Below are positions 44,524 to 57,200 of a stretch of DNA of 64,000 nt, one piece after another; position 1 is the stretch's first letter, and each line of letters begins with the position of its first letter. The notes below the pieces were generated by a model. It searched no databases. It saw only the letters and a list, made by a program, of their open reading frames with translations, and was not told the DNA's origin. The stretch is from contig VFIW01000011.1 in NCBI GenBank assembly GCA_006386115.1, forward strand, positions 62,001 to 126,000. The letters are read 5' to 3'. This stretch comes from Globisporangium splendens. Lineage: Eukaryota > Oomycota > Peronosporomycetes > Pythiales > Pythiaceae. Both the position numbers and the translations under genes were made by a program.

Positions 44524-45771
44524 TTAATGGCGACAGATACACAACGACGCTTGCTTTGATGCTGCAGCGCCATTGTTGTTCCCCTGTGGCAAAAGCGTCC
44601 ACGAGTTCATCTCCGTTGCTGCGTGGGTCTCAGCGACGTCATGGAGCTTCTGGTTCACGGACGCAAGCACTTGGCGATACCCGAGGACCTCCCGTTTGCG
44701 CAACTCCGCGAGCTCTTCAGCACAGCGCTTCCCGCGCGCCAATTGTTTGGACTGGAGCTGGATCTGCGCGAGCTGCTGCCGCGTCTCGAGCTTGAAGGTC
44801 TCGTCCATTTGCTCGTACTTGTCGAGGAGCTCGCTGAACTCGGTCTTGAGCGCCAGGAGCTCCTCGGATTTCGCGTCCAGTTGGCTCTGGCACTGCTTGA
44901 GCACCGCTTTGGCCAGTTTCTGCTCGCGCACGGCCATTTCCTCGCGCTGCTTGACAACGACGCACTCGCTTCGGAGCTCTTGGACCTGCAGGTTGAGTGC
45001 GTGCACTTTCTCCTCGCGCTCCTTGTCACGAAACTGCTCGAGCTCCAGTCGCTCCTGGAACGACGTGTGATCGCTCGTCGCGCTCGCCACACGCTGCTCT
45101 AATGCCGTTTTCTCGTCCGCGAGGCTCTTGACCGTTGCCTCCATCCCTTGTATCCTGAGATCGTACTGCGTCATCGCAGTCTCCATGCTGGCATTCGCCT
45201 GCTTGGCCGTCTCGAGTTCCTGTCGTAGTGCGTCGAGCTGGGTCTCGTGCTCGCGCGCGATCTGCTGCCAGAGCTCGCGCACGCGCTTCGCATCGGCCTC
45301 GGTGCGCTGTACGAGCTGGTCGCGGTCGACGGCGACGACACGCACGTCTTCCCTCAGGATCTCAACCTCGGCGAGCGCGAGCTCCTTCTTCTCCATCTCC
45401 TTGCGCCACTTGACCTCGACCTGCTTGACGTCGGCGGCCAGCACCTCATTCTTCTGCACCGCGACGTTCTTGCCCATGAGCGTGACCTGGTGGGCGCGCT
45501 TCTCGTCCTCGAGCTTGCGCTCCACGGCGATCACGCGGTCGCGCAGCTGCTGACTCGTCTGGTGGTGTTTCTGCGTCAGGTGCAGCAGCTCGAGCTCCTT
45601 GACCTGCAGCGCGTTCTCGAGCGTCGTGCGTGCGTTCCGCTCGCCGTGGAGTGCGCGCGTGGCCTCGTCCATCTCGCGCTGCAGCGCGTCGCGCTCGTCC
45701 TGCAGGCGCCGCGTGAGCTCCTGGAGCCCCGCCGTGAGTGCGCCGCCGCCGCCGCCGCTGGAGCTGCTCAT
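44524..45771 (-). CDS. Coiled-coil protein of unknown function
   Basis: An intronless 415-residue protein beginning MSSSSGGGGGALTAGLQ. From residue 12 to about 390 it is almost continuous heptad-repeat coiled coil, rich in Glu, Gln, Arg and Leu (LQDERDALQREMDEATRAL, KWRKEMEKKELALAEVEIL, LARGKRCAEELAELRKREVL). No catalytic motif is visible. Such proteins are often cytoskeletal, Golgi or basal-body components, but nothing here separates these. It is convergent with FOXRED1, with about 100 bp between stops. Confidence 0.75.
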   Translation of the reverse strand: MSSSSGGGGGALTAGLQELTRRLQDERDALQREMDEATRALHGERNARTTLENALQVKELELLHLTQKHHQTSQQLRDRVIAVERKLEDEKRAHQVTLMGKNVAVQKNEVLAADVKQVEVKWRKEMEKKELALAEVEILREDVRVVAVDRDQLVQRTEADAKRVRELWQQIAREHETQLDALRQELETAKQANASMETAMTQYDLRIQGMEATVKSLADEKTALEQRVASATSDHTSFQERLELEQFRDKEREEKVHALNLQVQELRSECVVVKQREEMAVREQKLAKAVLKQCQSQLDAKSEELLALKTEFSELLDKYEQMDETFKLETRQQLAQIQLQSKQLARGKRCAEELAELRKREVLGYRQVLASVNQKLHDVAETHAATEMNSWTLLPQGNNNGAAASKQASLCICRH

Positions 45772-46054
45772 ATTCGCTTTTGTGCATGACGCTTGCAATG
45801 GATTTTGATACGGGAGAGATCCGTAAATAAAGTCACTTGTGTTTTTGAATTTTGAAAACTTGAAAGATCGTTAAGTGCGTGTGTGACAGTAAGTACGCGT
45901 GTACCCATGTTGTGGTGAGAAAGTACAACCACAAAGATCGCGGGCACAGAAGCGTATCCATAGGAACATGCTGTTGTTGTTAGTGGCATTTATACCAAAA
46001 ATGCAATGAACGATCCAGGACGCGAGTGGTAGCAAATCACTCCACACCACAGAT

Positions 46055-47300
46055 TTAGTAGCCTTCTTCCTCGTGCTTCTCGTTGCCCCACGCACGGACG
46101 GCTGCAAACGCGTCTGCTGGGTCAGTCACCTGGGTTTTCACAACCGCGCAGGCCTTTGGGTCCAGTCAAAAGAAGCGCCACTTACTTGTCAGATCAGTCG
46201 CCGACCCTATTACTTTGTGTCCAATATCCTCCATCTCTAAGGCTACAATCTGTGCGACTGCGAGGTTCTCGACCGAGGCGGCTCCAAGTTTAGTTTTCCA
46301 GGACGGCCAACGATTATGAACATCGCTGGTGGAATCGTATCCTCTGCTTTTCCGCTCACTACCAGGGTCATAGCGTCCGCGCTTCCTCCAACGCCAAACG
46401 GAATGCTTTTTTCCCCTTTTTTTCGTCAAACACAGAGACCATATCATGCTGCTCGCGCATATCGATAACCTTTGTTTGATTTTCACTCAGACTCCATTCA
46501 AAATGCTCCCACAAACACGCCATGTAGTCAGCCACTTGCTCCGATTCATGAACGTCCTTGTCGGTCAGCCACATATACGGCGCTCTAATACGTTCTGGAG
46601 CATCCGGTGCAGTGGTGTCAAGATCCGGGTAATATGTGCGTGGGCTGACTTGAAACTTGAATTCCTTTTCAATATGTCCACGGAGTCCGTCGTGAGATCC
46701 TCCATCAAAATCAGGTTCGTGATCTCATCATCTGAGTCTGCTCGAGAGATTGTCTTTTAACTCGTCGAATCAGGAACCTTGTCTCCCGAGTGCGTCGAGC
46801 ACTGGATTCTTTGAACGCATGCAACTCGTCCGCGAGTGTCTCTACTTTCGCGACCGTCGACGCCACGAGTGCTGTGATTCCTGAGCCGTGGACGACAGCG
46901 CCTCCAGTTTTGCACCAGATCACTCGTGACATCTGAGTGGAGCTCCCACCTCCACCAACAGCACATCCCCAACCGCAGTTCTTCCGACCTCCTCACAGTG
47001 CATGCGGATACCTTGCAGGCGAAAATAATCGCTCAGACTGTCGGTGCCGATCAGTTCGAAGCTTCTACTACTTCCGCTTGAGCCAGATTCTCTTTCGCCA
47101 GTGGACGTCACATCCTCCAGAGGGTTTGATTGCGGTTTTGCAAAGGTACGCCATGCGAAACGCAGGCGCTGGCTGCGCTGGCAAGGAGGGGTAAATAGGA
47201 ACTTTGTCTTGGATTTGTTGGAGCAACTCGAGAACGGATCAATCCTCCGCATCCAAACCGAAGTGGCGATGGAAAGATCCATACTTCATCACGATGCATC
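46055..47300 (-). pseudogene. Decayed conserved protein gene, minus strand
   Basis: Gene-like segments lie in several minus frames. From the 3' end they are: a terminal exon 46113-46055 ending WGNEKHEEEGY; an intron with a GTAAGT donor (46185-46114); AASVENLAVAQIVALEMED (46290-46190); TLVVSGKAEDTIPPAMFIIV in another frame (about 46385-46295); and MWLTDKDVHESEQVADYMAC extending upstream as FKFQVSPRTYYPDLDTTAPD (about 46690-46371). Further up are HGSGITALVASTVAKVETLA (about 46930-46780) and LSDYFRLQGIRMHCEEVGR (about 47060-46960). At least two frame changes fall inside what should be one exon. The family is not recognised. The preserved splice sites and hydrophilic, protein-like sequence show it was a real gene. 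Confidence 0.45.
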
Positions 47301-48762
47301 GGAGACCTGTCATTTTCAAGGTGAAAGATGCAAACTTCAAATCAAAACAGAATATGGAACTGGTTCGACAATACCAACCACGCGTTTAGTGTTCATTCGT
47401 TCCTTCCTCCGGTAGCATCAAGAGAAAACATGACACTTCTCGACGAGCTACCTCGCATTTCGCTCATATTCGTAGGTTACCCCGCGTGGTGCAAATTCGG
47501 ATCTTCGTCTCGGTGCGAGCCCGACTTCAACCTTTCAGATAGGTTCAGTAGCTATATTGGGAGGAGACCTACCGAGCGGCGAAACAGCCACATGCGATTG
47601 CTCGCAGCGTTTCTCGTGGATGTGATTTGACTGATTGTCAAGGAGCAGAAACGCACGACTGAGTTCTGGCAATTCCTTGAGAACGAGGAGTGGCACGCCA
47701 CGACCTCCAATTATGGAGCGACATGCGATGCAGAGACCGACGATCCTTGCAGTTGGCAGACATATTTATCGCTGCTCTCGTGCTGGACACCACCGCCGAG
47801 AAGTGCGCTCAGTCTGCAATTCGACACCACACAAGCAAGCAAGAGGTGGCTCTCCTCAGTCAGCTGACGAGTCCTCTCGGTCACTTGTCTCACATACTCA
47901 TGGAGAAAGCAGAGCAAGAAGTGACAGGCAATGTGGCTGGTCACCACTGCAAGGGATATACGGCATACCGCAATTCTCCATCGCACTCATCTCGTCGCTC
48001 ACGATCATCTCGCAATTTCGCTTCATTTCCATACGATGGACGCCTATACTGCAAATCGAATCGCTTCGTGTTCACCAACATTTCCACCCATTGCTCGAGT
48101 CGTTTCTTGGCGACACGTACGGCGGGAGAGGGAAATCAACATCAGGTGGCGTCTTTCTGGACATGAAAGCCGTTGAGTGCTCGATGGCAGTCCTCGTCAT
48201 TGTCGCCAGCATCTTCTCGTTTGTGTTGAAGCGCATGCTCTCATCAAACTCGCACAAGGTGAAGTTCGTGTTCTGGAGATCGCACTCGTACGCGCCACTC
48301 TCCGCGGGCGTCCTCTAGCCCTCAGCGGAGCTGGCTGTGAGCTGGAACAACGAGATGTTTGTCCACTTTACGCGGCTCGAGAGCGCGTTCCGCAACACAC
48401 CGCACGCCGTATCACAGCAACGCGGGGTGCCCTATGCGGCATCGTCAGCAGCGGCGATCAGCAGCACTATGGCGATCCCGACGGAGCTAGAGACGCTCGA
48501 CGATCGCTCACGTGTCACCGAGTCCGTCATGTACCTGATGAACGTCACGATGCTCACGGACCCGGTCCAGTTCGTCTCGTGGCGCTGGTACGCGGCCAAG
48601 ACCTTAGTCGGCGTCTACCGGTCGAACAGGACGCAGCGCGTGTACCTGGTGCCCATGGTGCACGCGTCGCGCCGCACGGGGCTCTCGTGGACGGGCTTCG
48701 ACTGCCTCGCCGTCGTGCCGGCAAACGAACTGCTGTGGGGCGAGATCATCACTTGTGGGTGA
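47200..48762 (+). pseudogene. Decayed membrane-protein gene, plus strand
   Basis: The best segments lie in different frames: LLDELPRISLIFVGYPAWC (47440-47510), EQKRTTEFWQFLENEEWHAT (47640-47700), GHLSHILMEKAEQEVTGNVA (47875-47940), and a long frame with two hydrophobic stretches (FSIALISSLTIISQFRFIS and MAVLVIVASIFSFVLKRML; 47950-48315). The long frame meets TAG at 48316-48318 and then continues open in the same phase to 48762 with SVMYLMNVTMLTDPVQFVSW and SWTGFDCLAVVPANELLW. I do not recognise the family; a multi-pass membrane protein is likely. Confidence 0.45.
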
Positions 48763-49362
48763 AAATGCGAAATGGAATGCAGAATCGGAAACCTCTCAAA
48801 CAGCATACGTGAGCAGAGGGACAGATTGTAAAATATGGCGGACATCCGCATTTGGATAAGCTGGCATCAGATAACTCAATACAATTGAGACTACTAACAT
48901 AGCAGCGACTGTATTTCCCTCACTTACTCACTGTAGCATGACCAACACTCTGCTTCTTTGAGAACTAGGAGTCACTGTCGCAGAAGGAAAAGTGGCGTTA
49001 AAAGAGGACCCTGATTTGGTTGTCAACTCCAATTGGAGATACAGCAGCTGCGGCAGACAAGTGAGTGTTAGTGCCACCTTTCTCTGGCGAAAACCCCACT
49101 GACTCATGAACGCAATCGACTGATCCTAGGAAGAACCTCAACGGAAGACGCACAAAGCTCCAATCCCATTCCCAGCGTGCGTGCGTGCGCCAGTGCCTGT
49201 CTAAAGGAGACAGAGAGAGTGTCTGCTTCTGTCGCTGTGAGTGAAAGCGTGACCAGCTGTCAGTTTACCGTGTCGAAATTTTCATTCGAGGTCGCGTGCG
49301 TCACGGAAAGAAAAAGAGCCCCCTCAAAATCCAATAATCTGCTGTCTCTGTAAAAATACACC
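48763..49362. other. Intergenic region with candidate initiator
   Basis: About 600 bp without a gene. TCATTC at 49282-49287 resembles the oomycete initiator and lies about 75 bp before the next start codon, a normal distance. This assignment is tentative. Confidence 0.3.
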
Positions 49363-50963
49363 ATGAAAGCCGCCATGGAAGAGATTGAGCGACGGCAGCC
49401 GACCGATCTGCCCAGACACATGCAGAAGCGCGAGCGCCCGCGCGTGCCGCCGCCCCCGCCGCCGCTGTCGTCGTCCTCTTCGTCTACTATAATGGACTCG
49501 ATGCGCTCACCGCAGAGCACCCACCAGCCTCTGTCGGCGCGCACGCTGACGGTACAGAAGCCCCCTCCGTCGCTCATGGTCGGCGTCCTGGATGACGTGC
49601 TGCTCTACCGCAGCTGGGTGATCCACTGGATGTCGCGCTTGTACCACTTCCACCGCCACGAGCTCAGCGCGTACGCGCACGACTTGGTCAAGTTCCTGCG
49701 CGACGAAGCGCTGAGCGTGTTCAAGAGCGAGTTTGGTTACAAGGTGAGCATCCGCCACACAGACGAGTTCGTCGCGTTCGAGATCCGAGAAGACCGCGAC
49801 GCGGCTGTTGTCTCGGAGCAGTCGAATGGCAGCAGCAATAATGATACAAGCAGCAATAGGGGTCGAGGTATTGCGCCGCAAGATCTGACGCGCAGTGGTC
49901 GTGGCTTTACGTTTACCAGCGCAACGTCGTCGATGCGCAGACCACGAGCAGCTACGGACGAGAGCAAAGAAGAAGGTTGTGGCGACGGCAGACCCGTTCG
50001 CGAGCGCAGAGGCGGGTTCGTGCTCTACTTCCCTGCGTCCGAGGAAGAAGGTGACCTCGAGACCGAGCGCCGCCGATCGCTGTCGTCGTCGATGATGCAG
50101 TCCCAGCGCCGAAGGAAAGAACCGCAGTATGTCGTGCTGCTGCGCGGCAACGACGACCTTATGCGCTGGGCATGTGCGTGGCTGCAGCGCCGGTTCCAGT
50201 GCGTTGTGAGCACACAGGTCGTGCGGATCTCTCCCGCGAATCTGAAATGGCTCGCGCGCAACTGGGTCGTCGACTCGTTGAGCAAGGAGTCTAAGGAGAA
50301 TAACCAGGAAGAGCCCACAGGTACGTTGTCCTTGTCAATGTCTCTGAGTGTGTATGTGAGCAGGTTCCTTGAAGCTGAATATTAAAGCTAAATGATGTCT
50401 AGGCGTGGATGAGGAGAGACCTTCCAAGCCGCCGTTGCTGCTAAAGTACCGGAACCCAGACGCAAAGAGCCTCGTGCGCAAGTACACACTCACAGTGCCA
50501 TGGGCGACGTTGCGGCGACTTTGCGAGCAAGCCAAGGAATCCTTAAAAGTCCCAAATGCGATCCCAGGTACGTCAGCGTTTCCCCAATTGCTGGTCGAAA
50601 TTGTCATGTTGAATGTTTTTCCCTAACAACTTGTTGTGGTAACACAGAGGTCATCACGTTGACGGAGGAGTTGTACTTTGAGTCGCTGCCTATGAACATG
50701 TCGTCATTCGAGCTCGAGAGTTTCGATATGGCTGACGTGACGGTCGATCAGCATGGACAGATTGTGGTACGAACGCAGCGTTGTGTCATTTCTCTCTGTA
50801 GTCTCTCTCTCTCTCTCTCTCTTACGGTTTTGCTTTTCTGTGGTTCACGGTGGTTGGGCAGTTTTACAATATGGCGCTCGTCCACTCCATTCTCCATGGG
50901 CTCGCGGAACTGCTCATGCTGCAAAATACTCCCGGGCCGTCCAAGCCCGTGATGACTTTGTGA
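49363..50963 (+). CDS. Conserved protein of unknown function, possibly CENP-L/N-like
   Basis: Four exons (49363-50320, 50403-50567, 50648-50766, 50862-50963) close in frame to 447 residues. The first 60 residues are Pro/Ser-rich. A helical block follows (YRSWVIHWMSRLYHFHRHEL), then a Ser/Arg-rich linker. A mixed region then has YVVLLRGNDDLMRWACAWLQ and ISPANLKWLARNWVV. The C-terminal part (LVRKYTLTVPWATLRRLCEQ, VITLTEELYFESLPMN, NMALVHSILHGLAELLM) is beta-strand-rich with a final helix. The KYTLTVPWATLRRLC strand-loop-helix loosely recalls CENP-L/CENP-N C-terminal domains, but this is weak and unaligned. An unknown family is the safe reading. Confidence 0.7.
50801..50821. repeat. (CT)n tract in an intron of the 49.4-kb gene
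   Basis: A 21-bp CT run in the third intron, upstream of the acceptor at 50860-50861. Confidence 0.9.
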
Positions 50964-51299
50964 GAAAAGCACGGAAAAAACAACAGCACATGACTTTTCT
51001 GGCTCATCTTCATGCGCAAACGGAACAAAGAAGAGAGCACCGAGAAGTATTCATCGTCGCCATCCTAAGAGAAAGCGCAGGCGACAATGTTACACCATCC
51101 CCATCTTGAGGGGATAAAGCAGGGAGGATAAAGAAATGAGGAGAGAAGAAGAACGGCAAGGAAAACCAACCAAAGTGTTAAAAATTGCATGGAATGTATG
51201 GCCTTAATCTCGCTTCTCTCGGTCTATGACCACACGCCTCTAGATACACAAACAAACGCAATGGAGCACACACTTCAAAAACCCTTGCTTTGGTGTGTA
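50964..51299. other. Convergent intergenic region
   Basis: About 335 bp between the stops of the 49.4-kb gene and the HEAT-repeat gene. It would hold both 3' UTRs. No gene was recognised. Confidence 0.4.
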
Positions 51300-54200
51300 T
51301 CAACCGTATCGGCTCAAGTCGAGCGATCTCCCAGCTGCAACGCCATTGGTGGCGGATGCTGCTGCCGTGTTTCCTTGTGTCAGCGCCTGGCGCAGTGCGA
51401 GTTCCAAGACGCTGCGCACGGTCGGATCCATAGCGACGACGACTTCCTTGAATGCCACTGCGCGAGTCTGTGCAAACGACAGTAGCAACCGCGCAACGTT
51501 CGCGGACACGATCGCACTGTGTTCGCTCGTTGCTTGTGCTTGCAGGATCGCGGCGATCTTGGGCAGCAGTAGGCGCACAAACGCAGCGCCGAAGCCATCA
51601 TCCAGTTGCGTGGTCAGCAATCGAAGTAGCGCCTCAGCGTGTGCGAGTTCGTTCACGTCGTCCGGTGAGCGCAAAGCTCCCTGTACGCTGTAGCGGTCCA
51701 AAAGCTGTACGAGCAGCGGTCCAAGTGCGGCAAACCACCGCTGCGTGTTTGCGACATCCTGCACATCGATGAGTTTCTTCGCGACCCCACACAGTCCCTC
51801 GAATAGATGCGCACACACGAGAGCGTTGCGCTGATCACCATCCTGGTCCAAGAGCTCGAGGATCTCGACTGCAACCTTCGCGGCGCCAGTGTGGAACTCC
51901 ATGGCGTCACGCGCGAGGAACTCCGGGTACGCGACGGCGTAATTCACCGCAAGCCGCAAAACAAAGTCGAGTCCTTGCACCAGATTGCGCTCTCTCGCCA
52001 CGACGAGTTCCTCGTGGATCCACCGCACCAGGAAACGATGGCTGTTGCGGAACTCAGCTCGAATGCTCTCAGTTTGAGCAACAACTACGCTGGACGTCTT
52101 GGCGAACGCGATAACGGCTTCGATCGTCGCGCGGCTCAACGAAAGCACGGCATCATGGACCCCGACGCGATCGGTGACGCATCGGTAGCCTTGTTCGACG
52201 ATGGCGAGTGCATCCACAACATTGGCACGCGCTTGTTCCGTCGTGTGGAGCATCACGATGCCGGCCGTTGCGCAACGCACGACTTCCAGCAACTGCGCAT
52301 CATTCGTATGCGCCAGCTTGCTCTGGTCCACACATATCTGCCGAAATGCTTCACTCGGACTCAGTGCAGCCTGCCCAACCAGTGCGTACAATGTCGCATG
52401 ATCGCTGACATCTGCACAGTGTGAGATCATGTCGCGCTGTAAACAGACAAAGAGGGCCTTCATCGCTTCCACGCGGATCGAAGTGCTGGATGCGCGCAGC
52501 GTGGCATTCGTCAATGCGCTCACGACACTCTGGTAAAGTTGAGCAAAGTTACTGTCACCTACACCATCTGCGCTTTGCTTTGCGTCTCTGGAAAGCAAGC
52601 TCTTCAGCAGCGCAGGCATGGCGTGGAACACTGGAATGAACTCATCGTCTTGTCGCCGGTCGCGGACGCCATTGCGGATGTGGAACACCGAGAACGCGAC
52701 CAGCAACGGCGTGAGTTGTGCCAGCGACGTCCCTGTTTTCCCAACAGCAAGTGAGCCTGACAAGTGCGTGTGCACAGTCACGAGCGCACTCAGGATGCTT
52801 GGCCAATAACGTTTGTACACATCACGATACATTTCCAGCGAACTTGCCGAGAACTGCGGAGCAACAGCAGTACCTCCCGAAGTCGGAATCGGAAGAAGTG
52901 TGTGAAGCTTCGAGGTGTTCGTGACGCCATTGCCTGGTAGAAACGCGCTTTCTTTCTCGCTGTCAATTCGAGGCCACTGGTCTGCACCACGCATGAGCAC
53001 ACCGTACGACAGCGTGACGTCCTCCCAGCACTCGATCACAAAGTTGGACGTCGAGGACAGCGCCGTCACGAGCGCCTTGACCAATGGCGATGATGCCACG
53101 CCACCGACACCACGCCGACCAGTGTTCTCTTGCGTCACTGCGAGCGTGACACTTGACTCGACCATCTGCGCGAGACACGATAGATTCGCGAGCGACAACC
53201 TCGTTCTCGTCAACTCGTCGCCGATGAACTGGCCGTGACCGTAGTCGTTGACGATCACCATTTTTAAGATTCGACCCAGCGCCACTTTGTCTTGCACTAA
53301 ACGAGACGTGATCGCGCCGCCGCAGATCCCAAACGCCTCGATCAACAGCGGCGCATAGAGATCAACGGCGACAGCATTGTCACCGCTGCCACTTGGTGCT
53401 TGGGATTGCTTGAGCGCCTGCCGAATCGCTGAGGTCATCTGCGCTTGGTACGGATCCAAGAGGAACGCGTCGCCCATATGTACTTCCGGGTCTCGCGCCG
53501 CTGCGAATTTGTGCACGAGCACACGAAGAAGCCGCAACCCGACACTTTGAAACATCTGTAGTTCACTCCCATCGGCCGATGCCGTCGCTGCGTGGCATGC
53601 GAGCGTCACAAATTCGTCCAGGTACATACACAAGAAATTGTTGTCGCTTGCAGGATCCTGCTTCATGTCGGAATGTTGTTGTTGTTGCTGCTGCTGCTGC
53701 TGTTCCACGGTCAAGCGCTGCAGCACGTGCTGGCGGGCAGCGACGAGATCAAAATGAAGTGACGTTCCATTTCGCTGCGCACTCGTCCCCGACGACACGA
53801 GTGCAAACACGCGAAGTACACACTCGATCGCGAAATGACGCACTTGGCGGGATAGTGGCGGCAAAAACATCATCAGGTCGCTCACTTTCTTCTTTGTCGT
53901 GCGCCAAACCTCAACCAGGGTCGTGATTGCATCCGAGGAAAGCAATGTGCTGTTCTTGCTGCCACTGGATTCGATTCCCCAAACTTCGTCTGCGGCACCA
54001 CCAGCGCTGCTGCTACTGTCAGCGAGCGATGCTCCGACGATACCATCCATGCCCTTTGGACTCATCATGAGCTGTTCGGAATCGCCAGCATCAACCATGG
54101 ACGCACCGGACTCACCCACGGCAATGCTTCGACAGAAGAGCGCCCACAGGATCACCTGCAGGGTGCTACTGCCACTGCTCCTCACATCGACGTCCACGAG

Positions 54201-57200
54201 TGCGAGAATTGTGTTGCGGATCTCGTCCGCGGTTTGTGCGGTTTTATACGGCGCGAAGGATCGGAATGTGAGGTAATCCCACATTCCGTGCACCGCGGGC
54301 AAGTACCGCCACGCGAGGCCACTGTATTCAACGTGCAGTGCATGGAACAGCAGACATTGCAGGTTGTGGCGCTGGATTTGCGACGGATCGCGCTCGACGA
54401 GGGTTCGAATGCACGACATGCCCACTTGCTGCAGAATACTGCGGCCAATGCCGTTCATACGAAGCTGCCGGCGTTGCCATTCATCCGAGGATACCGCAAA
54501 CGACGACGAGCGTGACGACGATTGCGTCGAAGGAGACGCCAAGAATTGCATCGCTGGTGGCGCCGTCGTTGCCGAAGCTGGGTCCACTGGCGCAAACACG
54601 AACGCGTCAGACAAGACACTGAGAACGTACATGAGATCACTCTGCTGGAACCGCGCGGGCGCAAATACGACGACTTGCTCCAAGAACTTGAGGTACTCGA
54701 GTTCGAGCCGCAAGTCACCGCTATCCTGGCGCAACAGCCCCCAGATGGTGTAAAACTCGCTCAAACGCTTCTTGCCTGAGGTCGCGAGATCAGGTCCCAA
54801 GGTGGCGACGATGCCATTGATGATGCGTCCGATCGCGACCTTGGCGCTTGAGCACCACCTCATCCCGCGTTTGTTGGTCTTGGAGTACTTGAACCCAGCG
54901 AGCAAGTGCGCGTCCATGAGCGACGACGTGGACGTGATGTACTGCTCATAGTCTCCGCCTGTGGCGTTCACGGACTCGACGATGATGCTCCACGAATGCA
55001 AGATCCACGAGCGTAACGGCTGCGAGATTTCACCGGCAAAGCGGAAAATGATCCCCGTGTCAATCGAGATTCGAGAGCCGCACACGCGTTTGATACACGC
55101 GAGTGCAAACGCAGCGCCAGCAGAAAGCACCGACATGTCGGACGCATCTTGGCCGCCTCCAAATGGCGACAACGAGCTCGACGACAACGGCGATTTTTCA
55201 GCGACACCCAGGCGCTTTTCAATATCGTGGACCAGGTTCTTGCAGTTGGCTTCACTCAGCAGCAATGCGAGCATTCCCAGCGCTTCGCCTGCGCCTCGCC
55301 GCACTTTTGCGTTTTCACTCGAAAGCATCTCGCAGAGCATCGTCTGAATTTGATGCGGCCAGTTGGAGTTCGCAGCCGGTGGCGGCACATGCGCATGCTT
55401 TGCTTCTCGGATCGCGGCGAACAGCAGCGACGCGACGTTCACTTCGCAGTCGACACGTCCATCGGCGAGCACACCGGCGTAATGCTGAAGGCATCGCAAC
55501 TGCAATTCTTCGGGCACGAAATGGAAGAGTCGACCAAACAAAAACACACTCGCATCGACCAAGCGCACATACGTAAAACTACTGCATGTCCCTCGCGCGT
55601 ACACGTCATCAACACCTTCCATTTCGCACACGACGCTCCAGAAGTTGTCCAGGTACTGCACCTCGAGTTCCGTATCCGAAAGCGCATTGTCGGGTTGGAT
55701 CAGTGCAAGGATATGGTTCAGCTCCCGTGAGTAAAGCACGCTCGGAGTGTCGCCGGGGGCGAGTCGAGACGCGCTCACCATCTCGAGCGGATCATCGACG
55801 CCCGAGAGCGCATTGTGCAAAAACGTCGAGCTCGCGGGGACCAAAGGTGACTGCCGCAGGCTCGTGAGCGACTGCGCGACCGTGTACTCGGCAATCAGGT
55901 CGAGCAGCACGATGTACGAGTCGCTGAAAATCGGCGGCAACAGCACGAACGACTTGATCAGCGACGTGATCACGCGATAGCGCGCGACTTGACCGCGGCG
56001 TTTCAACGGATTGCTCAGTCGATCCTGCGTCGTCGCACTCAAAAACACATTCAGAATGTAAGCAGCAAGCATTTGCACACTCTCGGACTTCGTGAGATCT
56101 TTGCAGTAGCTCAACAATCCATTGAGCGCAACGACAGCTGCTTCGATCCGCAACAGCTCCAACGACGACTCTCGTGTTTGCAGAACGCTCGCCTTCAGCC
56201 ACATGGTCAGCAACGACTGCAGGTTCGAGTTGACCCAGTGCTCGTCATTCACGGCGACCAAGCTCCCGACGAGCGTCCAGCCAGCACGGGTGCATGTTAG
56301 CCACACACTGTCGGCACAGCCTTCGAGGTATTGACTGGCAACCAGGTCATCTGCTAGCTGAAGAATCTCCGAGAGCACACTGTGCGCGAGCCCACCATCG
56401 TTCTGCAGCTTGGTCGCACGAAGAATATGAGCGATTGCGGATGATCGACCCTGGACAATGTACAACTGCGCCTTGCTCTGTGAACTGTAACCTGAGTCCA
56501 TCCCGAGTTGCTGCTCATCGCCCGCAGCATCATTGGGTAAATCCCCTGACGCAAGTCCCGACTGCAGCAGATACTCGGACGTTTCACGAAGGCCCTTGAT
56601 GCAGCTCGTGAGCACAGATTTCAACTTGTACGGCAACGCCGTCACTAGCGATGCCAGTGCGACGGAGGCTTGGAAGCGAACGCTTTGCTTCTCATGCGAT
56701 AGCAGCGTCTGCAACGTCGTGCTCGCATCCTGTGCGTGACTCACACACGCTTCGCCCATCGCCTGCAGCATGTGGCTGATCTCGACCAAAATCGACAGCA
56801 GCTTGTGGTGATGGCCTTCACCCGCAGTCGCGACCTCGTCCTTGAGTTTCCGGAGGTACGCGCCAAGCAGTGCTTCTTGCTGCCGCTCCGTCAAGCACGG
56901 GTAGATCCCAAACCGCAAGACGTACCCCACGGCATTGCGAGCACGCGTCAGGTCCCCCAACGCGAACGGGTGGTCCAGAATGCTCAGGATCGCGTCCAGA
57001 ATCTCGCTGAATTGTGGCTCCGTGATCGTATCGGGCGGCAATTGCTCAAATAGGCTGCACAGCGCGATCGAGTACGACGCGAGGATCCCACCGTGGTGCT
57101 GGTTTGGGTTGGTCGACGTGAGGTACCGACTCACGATCGTCTCTTTCAAGTACCCAATGATACTCGCAACTGTCGAGAAATGCACGGCGGCCGCTTTGCG

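Noticed and set aside
44573..45789. Long plus-strand frames opposite the coiled-coil gene
   Set aside because: Leu/Arg/Ser-rich mirror images of a heptad-repeat protein on the minus strand.
48177..48812. 211-codon plus-strand frame rich in Arg/His/Ala
   Set aside because: Low-quality composition; the membrane-protein frame in the other phase carries the protein-like sequence.
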